A DNA stretch of 64,000 nt from the IMG/VR virus record IMGVR_UViG_3300024239_000355, positions 62,001-126,000 of that record; one strand, 5' to 3'. The position numbers were made by a program, and so were the translations under genes. Source of the DNA: a virus. This document shows positions 8,454 through 15,936 of the stretch, one piece after another; the first letter of the stretch is position 1, and each line of letters starts with the position of its first letter. Below the pieces are notes generated by a model, which did no database searches, was not told the DNA's origin, and saw only the letters and a program-made list of their open reading frames with translations.

Positions 8454-9416
8454 TTAAGCCGCTTCGTCGGCTTCTTCTGGGTTCTTGACCACGAGAGAAT
8501 ACAGAACGCCAGTACCCAAGATGAAGGCGATAATCGACAGGCTGATCACGTTCGGGATGTGGACCCCGAAGGCGCTACCGATCAGTTTCGCGGCGACTAC
8601 TACCAACAGAACCATCACCGCTTTATCGAGCGCCCAGAGCTTGTTCTGAGCGGCAACCAGCAGGAAGTACAGCGACCGCAGACCAGCAGCAGCCCACAGC
8701 GACGAGGTGATCATCAGGTACGGATCGCGGACCACGGCAACGATGACTGGCATCGAGTCGAACGCGAAGATCACGTCGCAGATTTCGATGCAGATCAGGC
8801 ACAGGAACAGCGGGGTGACACCGTTCGAGAAGAACTTGCCCGCCGAGATATCGGGATTGGTCTTCCAGAACCGCTTGACCATGTTCACCGACCAGTGGTT
8901 GGTGTAGTCCACGTCCTCGTCGTCATCGCCGTCCTTCCACATCTTCCAGACGGTCCAGAGGATGATCAAAGCGAAGATGATCAGCACATAGTCGGACAGG
9001 TTGGCGACTGCGGCACCGGCACCCAGGAACAGTACGCGGAACACAATGGCGCCGAGAATGCCCCAGTAGAGGATTTTGTGCTGGAAATGCTGACGTTCGC
9101 CCGCGACCAAACCGAATGACTTGAAGATCAGGTAGAACGCGAACAAGTTGTCCAGCGCCAGTGCCTTTTCAAGGACATAGCCGGTAGTGAACAGGCTGGC
9201 AGACTCGGCACCTTTTGACCACCATACGTAACCAGCGAACATCATCGAGCAAATCACCCAGATGATTGACCACTTGAGAGCGTCACCCATGGAAATGGGT
9301 TCATTTGACTTGTGGGAAGTCAAATCAATATAGATGGCAAGAAGGAACGGAATAAGGAACGCCGCCGCGTCCATTAAGGAAATGCCAGAATAGGCAGCGA
9401 TCATCTGATCGAACAT
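8454..9416 (-). CDS. terC: TerC-family integral membrane protein
   Basis: About 320 residues with roughly nine hydrophobic segments. The family signature is present: an EKALALDNLFAFYLIF segment (acidic residue in the membrane) and EICDVIFAFDSMPVI. TerC proteins sit in the inner membrane and belong to the Ter stress/tellurite resistance system; related Alx/MeeY/YceF proteins have been linked to metal (Mn) efflux and secreted-protein metalation. A GGAGAC site supports ATG 9416 rather than 9455. Followed by a terminator and preceded by two TerD-type genes in the same direction, so likely one operon. Confidence 0.92.
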   Translation of the reverse strand: MFDQMIAAYSGISLMDAAAFLIPFLLAIYIDLTSHKSNEPISMGDALKWSIIWVICSMMFAGYVWWSKGAESASLFTTGYVLEKALALDNLFAFYLIFKSFGLVAGERQHFQHKILYWGILGAIVFRVLFLGAGAAVANLSDYVLIIFALIILWTVWKMWKDGDDDEDVDYTNHWSVNMVKRFWKTNPDISAGKFFSNGVTPLFLCLICIEICDVIFAFDSMPVIVAVVRDPYLMITSSLWAAAGLRSLYFLLVAAQNKLWALDKAVMVLLVVVAAKLIGSAFGVHIPNVISLSIIAFILGTGVLYSLVVKNPEEADEAA

Positions 9417-9470
9417 TGATCTTGTCTCCGGGTCAGGGTGGAACCGAAATTCCACCCTGCCTGTTTGGCT

Positions 9471-10121
9471 TTAGCCGTTGAGGTATTCGCGACCGATGGT
9501 CTGAACGGTTTCTTCCAGACGGCGATCACGGGTTGCCTGACCGATGGTCTGGAACTTCCAAACACCATCACGCTTGTACAGACGACCCATGACCATGCTT
9601 ACGTGATTGGCGAACGACGGGTCGTGGGCGACGTTGTACTTACCGACCACGGCGACATCCGCGTCGATGATCGGGCGCGGCGCACCCTCATAAATGCGTA
9701 TGGTCGCATAGGGAATGGTGGCGAAGTCGTGACCCTGGAACGAATTCAGGAAGAACACGACATGAGCCGCTTCACCGGGTGCCTTGGACAGATCAACGGA
9801 AATGGTTTCGTTATCCGTGCCATCATCACCATCGGTATCACCGACGCGATCATCACCCGAATGCTTGATCCAACCGCCTCGGGCGGTAAGATTGCGGAAC
9901 GACACCGTTTCGATCAGGCGACCGGTGGCGTCGAACACTGCACATGAAGCATCGAGATCAACCGCCTCGGTGCTACCACCCATGCCGAAGATACCCTTCT
10001 TCTGGATGGCGCCCCAGTTCAAACCAAGGCACACGTTGGTAAGCGACGTACCGTCAGCCTTGGACAGGTTGATTTTCTGCCCTTTGGACAGGTCGATAGG
10101 CGAAGTCGAAGTCGAAGTCAT
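9471..10121 (-). CDS. TerD-family calcium-binding stress protein
   Basis: Two hundred sixteen residues. Opens with the TerD-type IDLSKGQKINLSK, then VCLGLNWG, VDLDASC, and an Asp/Gly loop HSGDDRVGDTDGDDGTDNE that corresponds to the Ca2+-binding loops of TerD/TerE/TerZ; the C-terminus has IRIYEG and MGRLYKRDGVWKFQTIG. TerD-family beta-sandwiches are cytoplasmic, bind Ca2+ and act with TerC and TerB. Paralogue of the next gene upstream (10134-10751), 12 bp away. Confidence 0.92.
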   Translation of the reverse strand: MTSTSTSPIDLSKGQKINLSKADGTSLTNVCLGLNWGAIQKKGIFGMGGSTEAVDLDASCAVFDATGRLIETVSFRNLTARGGWIKHSGDDRVGDTDGDDGTDNETISVDLSKAPGEAAHVVFFLNSFQGHDFATIPYATIRIYEGAPRPIIDADVAVVGKYNVAHDPSFANHVSMVMGRLYKRDGVWKFQTIGQATRDRRLEETVQTIGREYLNG

Positions 10122-10133
10122 TGGCGGAACCCC

Positions 10134-10751
10134 TTACTCGTACCATTTGCTGATGATGTTGGCCAGTCCGTTCGGAGCTTTGCCGTGACCTTCACCCAAA
10201 CCGGTAAAACGCCAGTCGCCATCCTTGCGATACAGGCGACCCAATTCAGCGGCAGTTACCGCCGAAGCATCTTCATCCAGTTCGAAGGTGTAAAGGGCTT
10301 CACCATTGGTGTTGTTGTAAATGGTGATCTTCGGCTTGGCGACCTGTCCGAACAGGATCGGAGCGCAGTTCGGATTGGTTTCGACCTCGGGATTGTACGA
10401 GGTGCAGACGATGAGAAGCGCCTGGGCATCCGAGGCAACTTCATCCAGCTTGATGATGATGGTTTCGTTGTCGGCTTCACCATCACCGCCAAACTTGGCA
10501 TCACCCTTATGTTCGATACCGGGCAGCGACGGGTTGGTGTAATAGCACAGACCACGCGGCGTGTTGGGTTCGCCACCCTTGACCATCTTGTCGTCGGCTC
10601 CGAGCAGAACGACCGAGGCATCCAAGTCTGCGGTCTGACCGGGCTTAAGAAGCCACTTCAAACCAATACGAATTTCCTTGAGTCCGGGCTGTGCCTTGGA
10701 CAGGTTGATGCGCTCGCCCTTGGACAGGTTGATAGGTGCTGCTGACGCCAT
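10134..10751 (-). CDS. TerD-family calcium-binding stress protein (second copy)
   Basis: About 205 residues from MASAAPINLSKGERINLSK; ATG 10751 is supported by a GGGGAA site. Shares IRIGLKW, ADLDASVVLLG, the loop KFGGDGEADNE and FELDEDASAVTAAELGRLYR with TerD proteins. It differs clearly from the neighbouring paralogue, so the pair is an old duplication or two acquired genes, as in bacterial terDE operons. First gene of the minus-strand ter operon. Confidence 0.92.
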   Translation of the reverse strand: MASAAPINLSKGERINLSKAQPGLKEIRIGLKWLLKPGQTADLDASVVLLGADDKMVKGGEPNTPRGLCYYTNPSLPGIEHKGDAKFGGDGEADNETIIIKLDEVASDAQALLIVCTSYNPEVETNPNCAPILFGQVAKPKITIYNNTNGEALYTFELDEDASAVTAAELGRLYRKDGDWRFTGLGEGHGKAPNGLANIISKWYE

Positions 10752-11224
10752 GGTAGGTTCCCCGTAGTGGCATATTGCGAAAGAGTGAAGAGAAACAACC
10801 ATACGTCTTCACCCATGTCAAATGTTTTTGAATATGTGTTCTTCGGGGATGTTTGGAGATTTTACAAAATCAAAAATTTTACGTTTACATCCAAAAATTT
10901 TGGGTGGTTTCGTTCATTGAAACCACCCAATGCTAGGACGATAGAAAGCCATTGTAATGATTCGTTGTGCCCGCTTGCGTTAATTTGATGCACCTATACG
11001 GAAGGCTTTTGGGACGTATCCCAGGTGATGCCATCCACCAGATTTGTGACAAATAGACACTGATAAAATAGCCATCACATACCATATATATACTGTATTT
11101 ATCCTCCCTTTGTCCGGATAACACCAAAGTTAAGTCTGGTTTTTGAATTTTTTCCGACGATTAAATAGCCCTAGCGAAATGACAACTACGATGATACACT
11201 CCACTACACAATGGAGGTAATGTC
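10752..11224. other. Intergenic region between ter operon and DUF1178 gene
   Basis: About 470 bp, AT-rich and divergent. It holds a minus-strand hairpin followed by a T-rich stretch (10901-10929) and a late-type GGATAAATAC on the minus strand near 11092-11101. A 50-codon minus-strand frame (10933-11085) lies exactly between them but has no recognisable protein features. No tRNA could be folded. Promoters for both flanking genes presumably lie here. Confidence 0.5.
10901..10929 (-). terminator. Hairpin terminator (minus strand)
   Basis: Perfect stem TGGGTGGTTTC / GAAACCACCCA with a 7-nt loop, followed on the minus strand by AAAATTTTTGG. Nothing recognised ends here, so it may close a short transcript started near 11095. 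Confidence 0.6.
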
Positions 11225-11614
11225 ATGATTAGTTACACTCTCCAATGCGCGAATGGACATTCGTTCACGTCTTGGTTTCAGAGCAGCGAAGCTTATGAAA
11301 AGCTTGAAAAAGCTGGGCTTCTTTGCTGTGAAGAGTGTGGCAGCCACAATGTGAAGCGTGGTATCATGGCACCGAACATCTCCACGTCCGCGTCCCGCGA
11401 GGCTTCTCGACAAGAAGCCAAATACCGGGAGTTCCACGGCGTGAAGATGGAGGATGTTGGTGGGAAGTTCGCGGAAGAGGTCCGTGCGATCTACAATGGC
11501 GATAATCCCGACCGTCCGATATGTGGTACTGCTACCACTGATGAGGTAAAAGAATTGGTCGAAGAAGGTCACTCCATTGCAGTGTTGCCGGAAGAAGACC
11601 GTTCTACTCATTAG
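11225..11614 (+). CDS. DUF1178 family protein
   Basis: One hundred twenty-nine residues. Clear family pattern: MISYTLQCANGHSFTSWF, a C-x2-C zinc-type pair (CCEECGSH), MAPN, VGGKFAEEVRAIYNGD, and a C-terminal ELVEEGHSIAVLP. DUF1178 proteins are common in Alphaproteobacteria, have a zinc-finger-like N-terminus and no established function. A strong site TGGAGG precedes the ATG. Host-type gene in a phage; role unknown. Confidence 0.88.
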   Translation: MISYTLQCANGHSFTSWFQSSEAYEKLEKAGLLCCEECGSHNVKRGIMAPNISTSASREASRQEAKYREFHGVKMEDVGGKFAEEVRAIYNGDNPDRPICGTATTDEVKELVEEGHSIAVLPEEDRSTH

Positions 11615-11622
11615 GAGGAAGT

Positions 11623-11796
11623 ATGATTTACCACGTTCTACTCACTGAAACAGGCGATTGCTCAGCAATTTCGACTTATGTAAATTTCGTAGAGAACATG
11701 CGGTCGTCGGCAGGGGGAACAATTGTTCCCGTCGAAGCTACTACAATTGATGAAGCTGAGCAATTCGCCAAGCGCAGAGCCAACGAAAGAAAGTAG
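11623..11796 (+). CDS. Small hypothetical protein (57 aa)
   Basis: Starts MIYHVLLTETGD, ends KRRANERK; a TAGGAGGA site 9 bp before the ATG overlaps the end of the DUF1178 gene, so the two are one operon. Beta-strand then helix (IDEAEQFAKRRANE) pattern like small single-domain phage proteins. Function unknown. Confidence 0.65.
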   Translation: MIYHVLLTETGDCSAISTYVNFVENMRSSAGGTIVPVEATTIDEAEQFAKRRANERK

Positions 11797-11866
11797 CATT
11801 TCATTCAAATATACTGACTTAATTCCAATGACCACTCAGACGGGTACGTCATTTTTCTGCGTTGTA

Positions 11867-11895
11867 TTGACCTTCACATCCCAAGATCGTATCCT
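11867..11895 (+). promoter_or_regulatory. Sigma70-type promoter
   Basis: TTGACC, 17-bp spacer, TATCCT. Drives a short region ending at the terminator at 12070-12097. Confidence 0.5.
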
Positions 11896-11918
11896 TATGG
11901 TGTTTAAGGAGATACGCC

Positions 11919-11999
11919 ATGGGTATTCGCATCGAAATGGAATTCCATCCGGTCTGGTGGAAATGCGCTCCGCATTCGGAAGTGGCGCAGTTGTGGTGA
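11919..11999 (+). CDS. Possible 26-aa leader or micropeptide
   Basis: An excellent AAGGAGA site precedes ATG; the frame reads MGIRIEMEFHPVWWKC and stops after 26 residues. It sits between a sigma70-type promoter and a strong terminator, so a short transcript is likely. It may be a real small peptide, a leader, or a frameshifted gene. Nothing recognised. Confidence 0.35.
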   Translation: MGIRIEMEFHPVWWKCAPHSEVAQLW

Positions 12000-12069
12000 A
12001 CGTCATCACCGGAAAACCCACCCAACTCTAAAAGGCGCCTTATCTTTGTTTGGGAAACGTACAGAATCA

Positions 12070-12097
12070 AAACGGGGCGCCTTGCGACGCCCCGTTT
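12070..12097. terminator. Bidirectional terminator (tmRNA 3' side)
   Basis: Stem AAACGGGGCG(C/T)C with a short loop TTGC; T-rich on the minus strand (GTTTTGATT). Lies just after the tmRNA coding piece on the minus strand and after the small ORF on the plus strand. Confidence 0.75.
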
Positions 12098-12117
12098 ATT
12101 GGTTATTCTGTTGCCAG

Positions 12118-12420
12118 GGAACCAACCCCCACCTAACCGTTTGAGGGTTAGGGATTTACGGTTACCCGCGCTGCTACGCAGCGAGAGCGACAACCTCGCC
12201 GTTATCATTGGCAGTTGTTGTGTTTGGTCCGTGGACATTAGCCCCGGCGGTACCATACCGGCCAACTCCTTCGACCTTTTCTTGCGGCTCGATCCTAGTT
12301 CACCCCCATGCCACCCCGTGATAACTTCGGGAGAGATTTGGTGGAGGTGGGCGGTACTGCCCCGCCGTGACCTACAAGCTATTACGTCGCTATCATCGCT
12401 GACAGGGATATTTATATCGG
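12118..12420 (-). ncRNA. ssrA: Circularly permuted two-piece tmRNA (ssrA)
   Basis: On the minus strand an open frame encodes the tag ANDNGEVVALAA then TAG (12212-12174), which has the ANDN start and ALAA end of known SsrA degradation tags. Upstream, the RNA order is permuted: the acceptor piece comes first and ends CACCTCCACCA at 12339, with a T-stem GGCGG/CCGCC; after about 31 nt of spacer the coding piece starts GGGGGTG at 12307-12301. GGGGGTG pairs with CACCTCC to form a 7-bp acceptor stem (one G-U), and AGGATCGA resembles the D-loop. Permuted, two-piece tmRNA is typical of Alphaproteobacteria. It tags and frees ribosomes stalled on mRNAs without stop codons, using EF-Tu and SmpB. The 5' end of the acceptor piece and the 3' end of the coding piece are approximate. 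Confidence 0.88.
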
Positions 12421-12725
12421 TTTGTGTGTTGGGTGTCAATAACGATCTTTTTACCACGACCAACTTTCTTTGATTTTTCGACCGTGCAGAATTCCCGTAG
12501 CATCGCTTCATCGTCGCGATTGGAAATCTGCATGTGACATGACCAATCACCCCCTTGATGATGTAGGGGTGCTTCATATGGGTGGCACAAAAAACCGTGA
12601 GATCGTTTGTTCGTTTTCGTGAACCCATCTGGACCCCAGTGCGGTCCCTCGCTTTCGTCAATATCCAGCTTCTTATTGACTGAATGGACCACGAAGTCGG
12701 CAATCATTCCCGGTTCAAGATTCAA
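12393..12725 (-). CDS. Hypothetical protein upstream of tmRNA
   Basis: One hundred ten residues, MNLEPGMIADFVVHSVNKK at the start and a basic tail (KSKKVGRGKKIV). HGFLCHPYEAPLHHQGGDWSCH contains His/Cys that could bind metal. The stop lies close to, and may overlap, the start of the tmRNA acceptor piece. A competing 284-codon frame on the same strand crosses the tmRNA and is rejected. Function unknown. Confidence 0.55.
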   Translation of the reverse strand: MNLEPGMIADFVVHSVNKKLDIDESEGPHWGPDGFTKTNKRSHGFLCHPYEAPLHHQGGDWSCHMQISNRDDEAMLREFCTVEKSKKVGRGKKIVIDTQHTNRYKYPCQR

Positions 12726-12749
12726 TAATAACGCGGTATGGTACTCATT

Positions 12750-13400
12750 CTAGTTCTCTCGTTTTCGACAGACCCAAATTGATGTTGGTCCGTCCACACG
12801 TTCTTCGCAGGCAAAATACGGGGTCAAAAGCCCAAGGTACTCTTCTCGGGTGATCCAGCGGAAAACCGTGGTGTGCGGAACCATTCCGGTGGCGCACTGC
12901 ACATGGTGAACCATCCCATCCACCAACTGTGAAACTTCAACATAGTCCAGCCCGGTATCTGCTAGATGGTACTGTTTGACCACCGGTACGGATGGCATAT
13001 TGTTGAATGTGTTGAACACGAACAGCCCATCGGTATCTATTACCTTGGATACCATGCGAGCGGTGGTAGCGGTCAGCCAGTAGTTTACTGCCTGCTGACA
13101 CGCTACTACATCCCACGACTGTCCAAACCCAATGGCGTTTGGTAATGCTTCTTCAACCGTTTGATTGACTACCCAGATGCCCATGTCTTTAGGGAAATGA
13201 GGGACCATTCGCGTCTCAGCTTCCAGATACACGACTTTAGCCCCCATGCTGGCGGCATAGGTGGATAAACGCCCACCCCCGCCGCACAAATCAAGGAGCC
13301 GTTTTCCTTTTAAGTCGATACCATGAAACAAATCCGCCACCGGACGCTTGAAGTAACGCGCGTATAGGGTCGCATAGGTGTCGTGGTCTGGATACCGCAT
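12750..13400 (-). CDS. Class I SAM-dependent methyltransferase
   Basis: About 216 residues from MRYPDHDTYATLYARYF; the ATG overlaps the upstream TGA (TGATG). SAM motif I is LLDLCGGGGRLSTYA (residues about 33-47), followed by an acidic strand end VVYLEAE and WDVVACQQAVNYWL (motif IV/post-I region). Small-molecule-type methyltransferase by pattern; the substrate is unknown. Coupling to the CoaB/aldolase fusion gene suggests a shared small-molecule pathway. Confidence 0.8.
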   Translation of the reverse strand: MRYPDHDTYATLYARYFKRPVADLFHGIDLKGKRLLDLCGGGGRLSTYAASMGAKVVYLEAETRMVPHFPKDMGIWVVNQTVEEALPNAIGFGQSWDVVACQQAVNYWLTATTARMVSKVIDTDGLFVFNTFNNMPSVPVVKQYHLADTGLDYVEVSQLVDGMVHHVQCATGMVPHTTVFRWITREEYLGLLTPYFACEERVDGPTSIWVCRKREN

Positions 13401-14572
13401 CACACCATATACTCCGACATTGGATCGGTGCCCTTGAAGAGCAGAAAACATCCATGACCAGCGATGTTGAAGCTCCCCTTCACTTCACGGATCGAATCGC
13501 GCACCGTTCCTGGGGGTGCATATGGGAGGGTCGGCAACCCATCAATTTGTTTATGTAGATGCACGATGACATTTGCCTCGGTCGTGCGGAACAAGTGATC
13601 GAGTAACGGCGCGTTCAGGGTTGCCTTATTACCGATGACGTTTACACAGCGGTTATCGTGGTCAATTCCAACCACGGTCGTAAACTCGTCCAATTCGTTC
13701 TTCCCGCGCGCCGTGGTCAGCATCGATTTGAATTGCCCACCCCACCAGCGCACTGCTACCGTACCAAACACATACCCTTCCGGTGATGTGGGGAACTCGG
13801 CACGGAAATGATCTATGAAACGACGCATAGTATTTCCATATCCGGTATTCATGGAAGCCGACACATACGAATCCGCATCCGCATACGGGTACGACGACTC
13901 ATGGTTCGTGTGGTAATAGCCATCCCGCACACAGTCCATGACGAATTCCACGATGCCGTCTTTGTGCATCGGATGAACGCCGCGTTCCTTGGTCACGATA
14001 TATTTCTGGGTCAAATCGTCGGTCTGGTTCGCGAACACCGCCGTTGCCTTAGACCAGAGCAAGGTTTCGTAGGCAGCGTGAACCAACTCATCATGGCTCA
14101 CCCCAGCCAGCAGCTTAAACCCAAACAAGTGGGTTTTCGGCGCGACTTCTTTCACCATATCGATGATGCGGGGCGCAATGGTGAAGTTGATCGGGATGAT
14201 GTCCCCGACCTTATAATTATGGCTGGGGAATTTTCCCTTGATTGGTTCGGCTGGGATTAGGTTGGCGACCGCCGCCCCTAGGATAACCGCATCCATAGTC
14301 GGCGCGAGTTCGAGAACCTTATCACGGTAATCGAACAAACCATCATGATGCACGATGGTCAGATTACGCCCCAATGGTTGCGGTTCCTTCTGATTGCGCG
14401 CAGTCAAGTATACAATCTCGACTGCCGCTGGATCACCGACATAGGCACCGCGATTCCGGTCGCAAAACTGCTCGGCAAGTTCTGCCATGAGTCCGCCGCG
14501 AAAGCGGTTGGTGATGATTTTTACCGCATCCAGATAGGCGTGGACGGGACCACCGGTAATCAAAATTCTCAT
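13400..14572 (-). CDS. Fusion: CoaB-like (phosphopantothenate-cysteine ligase) + class II aldolase-like domain
   Basis: Three hundred ninety residues from MRILITGGPVHAYLDAV (ATG 14572 with AAGGA site). Residues 1-215 look like the CoaB half of CoaBC: N-terminal Rossmann ITGG, DAVILGAAVANLIPAEPIKGK (98-114 region) and HLFGFKLLAG. Residues about 265-385 look like a class II aldolase/adducin domain: FGTVAVRWWGGQF, VIVHLHKQ with HLH at 338-340, and NIAGHGCFLLFKG with GHG at 372-374; these three His are the usual Zn ligands. CoaB activates a carboxylate with CTP or ATP and joins cysteine; class II aldolases cleave or isomerise phosphorylated sugars. I know no standard enzyme with this order. Product unknown. 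Confidence 0.7.
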   Translation of the reverse strand: MRILITGGPVHAYLDAVKIITNRFRGGLMAELAEQFCDRNRGAYVGDPAAVEIVYLTARNQKEPQPLGRNLTIVHHDGLFDYRDKVLELAPTMDAVILGAAVANLIPAEPIKGKFPSHNYKVGDIIPINFTIAPRIIDMVKEVAPKTHLFGFKLLAGVSHDELVHAAYETLLWSKATAVFANQTDDLTQKYIVTKERGVHPMHKDGIVEFVMDCVRDGYYHTNHESSYPYADADSYVSASMNTGYGNTMRRFIDHFRAEFPTSPEGYVFGTVAVRWWGGQFKSMLTTARGKNELDEFTTVVGIDHDNRCVNVIGNKATLNAPLLDHLFRTTEANVIVHLHKQIDGLPTLPYAPPGTVRDSIREVKGSFNIAGHGCFLLFKGTDPMSEYMV

Positions 14573-14880
14573 GGCATTATCCTTGTTGAACAGACCGGTA
14601 CGATGTGCGAACACCGTTTGCGCCCGCCATCGCAATAGCGGACGATCTTGCACGGTTTGTGCTTGAGTATCCACTTGATGTCCGGGTCTTTGGTATTGTA
14701 CGCCCACTTTATGTTGATAGGAAGACCACGTTCCAAGGAACAAATCCGCTGCCAGATTTGTTCCCGACGTTTCTTACAGGTTCCCGCGTTCCGGTGAAGC
14801 CATGCGTTCGCCTTGTGCGGCGGACGATTCTCTTTCAACCATTGAAGCTGTCGTGGGGTCTTGGCTTTAAACACGATCAT
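14569..14880 (-). CDS. Hypothetical basic protein
   Basis: One hundred three residues from MIVFKAKTPRQLQWLKENRP. Rich in Lys/Arg/Trp with a cysteine-rich C-terminal half (CKKRREQIW, KPCKIVRYC, RCSHIVPVC), perhaps a metal-stabilised nucleic acid binder. Overlaps neighbours on both sides by ATGA. Function unknown. Confidence 0.65.
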   Translation of the reverse strand: MIVFKAKTPRQLQWLKENRPPHKANAWLHRNAGTCKKRREQIWQRICSLERGLPINIKWAYNTKDPDIKWILKHKPCKIVRYCDGGRKRCSHIVPVCSTRIMP

Positions 14881-15038
14881 TCTTCGAGTTTTGCGCGAAC
14901 TGCCACCGGGTCTAGCCCAAGAAGGCGACACGCTGCGTCAAATGCTTCCGTGGCGGAATATGTTTCAAAGAAAAGTTTTGCATTTTCGCAGCCATGGAGG
15001 AAAAACAATAACGTCGCAAGGTCACTTTTTGCGTCCAT
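14877..15038 (-). CDS. Small helical protein (53 aa)
   Basis: Starts MDAKSDLATLLFFLHGCENA and ends RAKLEE. The TGA overlaps the next ATG. Amphipathic helices; no family recognised. Accepted because of tight coupling and typical codon use. Confidence 0.55.
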   Translation of the reverse strand: MDAKSDLATLLFFLHGCENAKLFFETYSATEAFDAACRLLGLDPVAVRAKLEE

Positions 15039-15059
15039 AATTTTACTTCCAGTGTCGTT

Positions 15060-15851
15060 CTAGTCGTTGTTGCGTGCGATCACATACGAGAACGTCTGCC
15101 CAGTGGCGTCGAGGATGAAACACGTTTCGCTATTACACTTGGCAGAAGATTTCAACGAAATACTCATTTGTCCGATCTCATTTGCAACTACCATGAGAGC
15201 ATCCAAATCAGTATTCTTGCTGACCAGTTCCGGACGTGCAGCCAACAGAACGGCATCATCACGACCCATGGGATTGTACCCATGTACGTAATAGAAGGAC
15301 TTGGGGTTTGCCTTAATCTTCTCTCGAATCTCTTCGGGGGCTTTACGCAACCACTTATCCAGATCATCGTCAGGAATCATACCCACAAAAGTATCGTTTT
15401 TAAAACGATAGACGCCATATGCAACCACATTCATGTCATTAATTTCGATGTCGAGCGACGCTCCCGGCGCATCGTCAACCGCATGTTCATTCGTTGCGGG
15501 GGTCGGCATTGCCGCCATCATCAGCTTCACTGCTGACGCCGGGTCCGTCGCAAGTTCTTTCTCGACCAAATAATGGACAAATCGAATTTTGAAATTGTCA
15601 TCCCATTGTTCGAACGGAATGGCATCAGCGCCGATCTCGGCATGGCGCACCATGAAACGTACCCGAACTTGTTCGGATACCCCATGCCCCATATCAAGGG
15701 CAAGGCAACATAGCATTGCCGCAGGACCAACCGGAACCTTCATCGTTTCATACATCTCGATGACCATGGGGGTCACCGCCGACGCCACATCACCCGCGAT
15801 TTCCGAATCGGGAAATGATTCGTAGATACTCTTTTCGATGATCTCACGCAT
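15060..15851 (-). CDS. Hypothetical protein
   Basis: Two hundred sixty-three residues; GGAG site upstream. N-terminal half mostly helical (DVASAVTPMVIEMYETM), C-terminal half mixed with VVAYGVYRFKNDTFVGMI and YYVHGYNPMGRDDAVLLAARPEL, and a final strand pair with two Cys (KCNSETCFILDATG). Not recognised. Confidence 0.65.
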   Translation of the reverse strand: MREIIEKSIYESFPDSEIAGDVASAVTPMVIEMYETMKVPVGPAAMLCCLALDMGHGVSEQVRVRFMVRHAEIGADAIPFEQWDDNFKIRFVHYLVEKELATDPASAVKLMMAAMPTPATNEHAVDDAPGASLDIEINDMNVVAYGVYRFKNDTFVGMIPDDDLDKWLRKAPEEIREKIKANPKSFYYVHGYNPMGRDDAVLLAARPELVSKNTDLDALMVVANEIGQMSISLKSSAKCNSETCFILDATGQTFSYVIARNND

Positions 15852-15875
15852 CAGTGTGTCTCCTGTGCGAAACGC

Positions 15876-15913
15876 AAACTGGCGATAGACAAAACAAGTC
15901 TATCGCCAGTTTG
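15876..15913 (-). terminator. Strong hairpin terminator
   Basis: AAACTGGCGATAGAC and its exact complement around a 7-nt loop, 24 bp after the stop at 15937. Ends transcription of the 740-aa Ter-associated gene. Confidence 0.75.
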
Positions 15914-15936
15914 CAATCAGTTATGACGAGCGAACA

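Noticed and set aside
10933-11127. 64-codon minus-strand frame as a protein gene
   Set aside because: No ribosome site, no features; retained only as a possible short transcript.
11849-12703. 284-codon minus-strand frame across the tmRNA
   Set aside because: Covers the tag and acceptor parts of the tmRNA in a wrong frame and lacks any protein feature; the tmRNA explains the region better.
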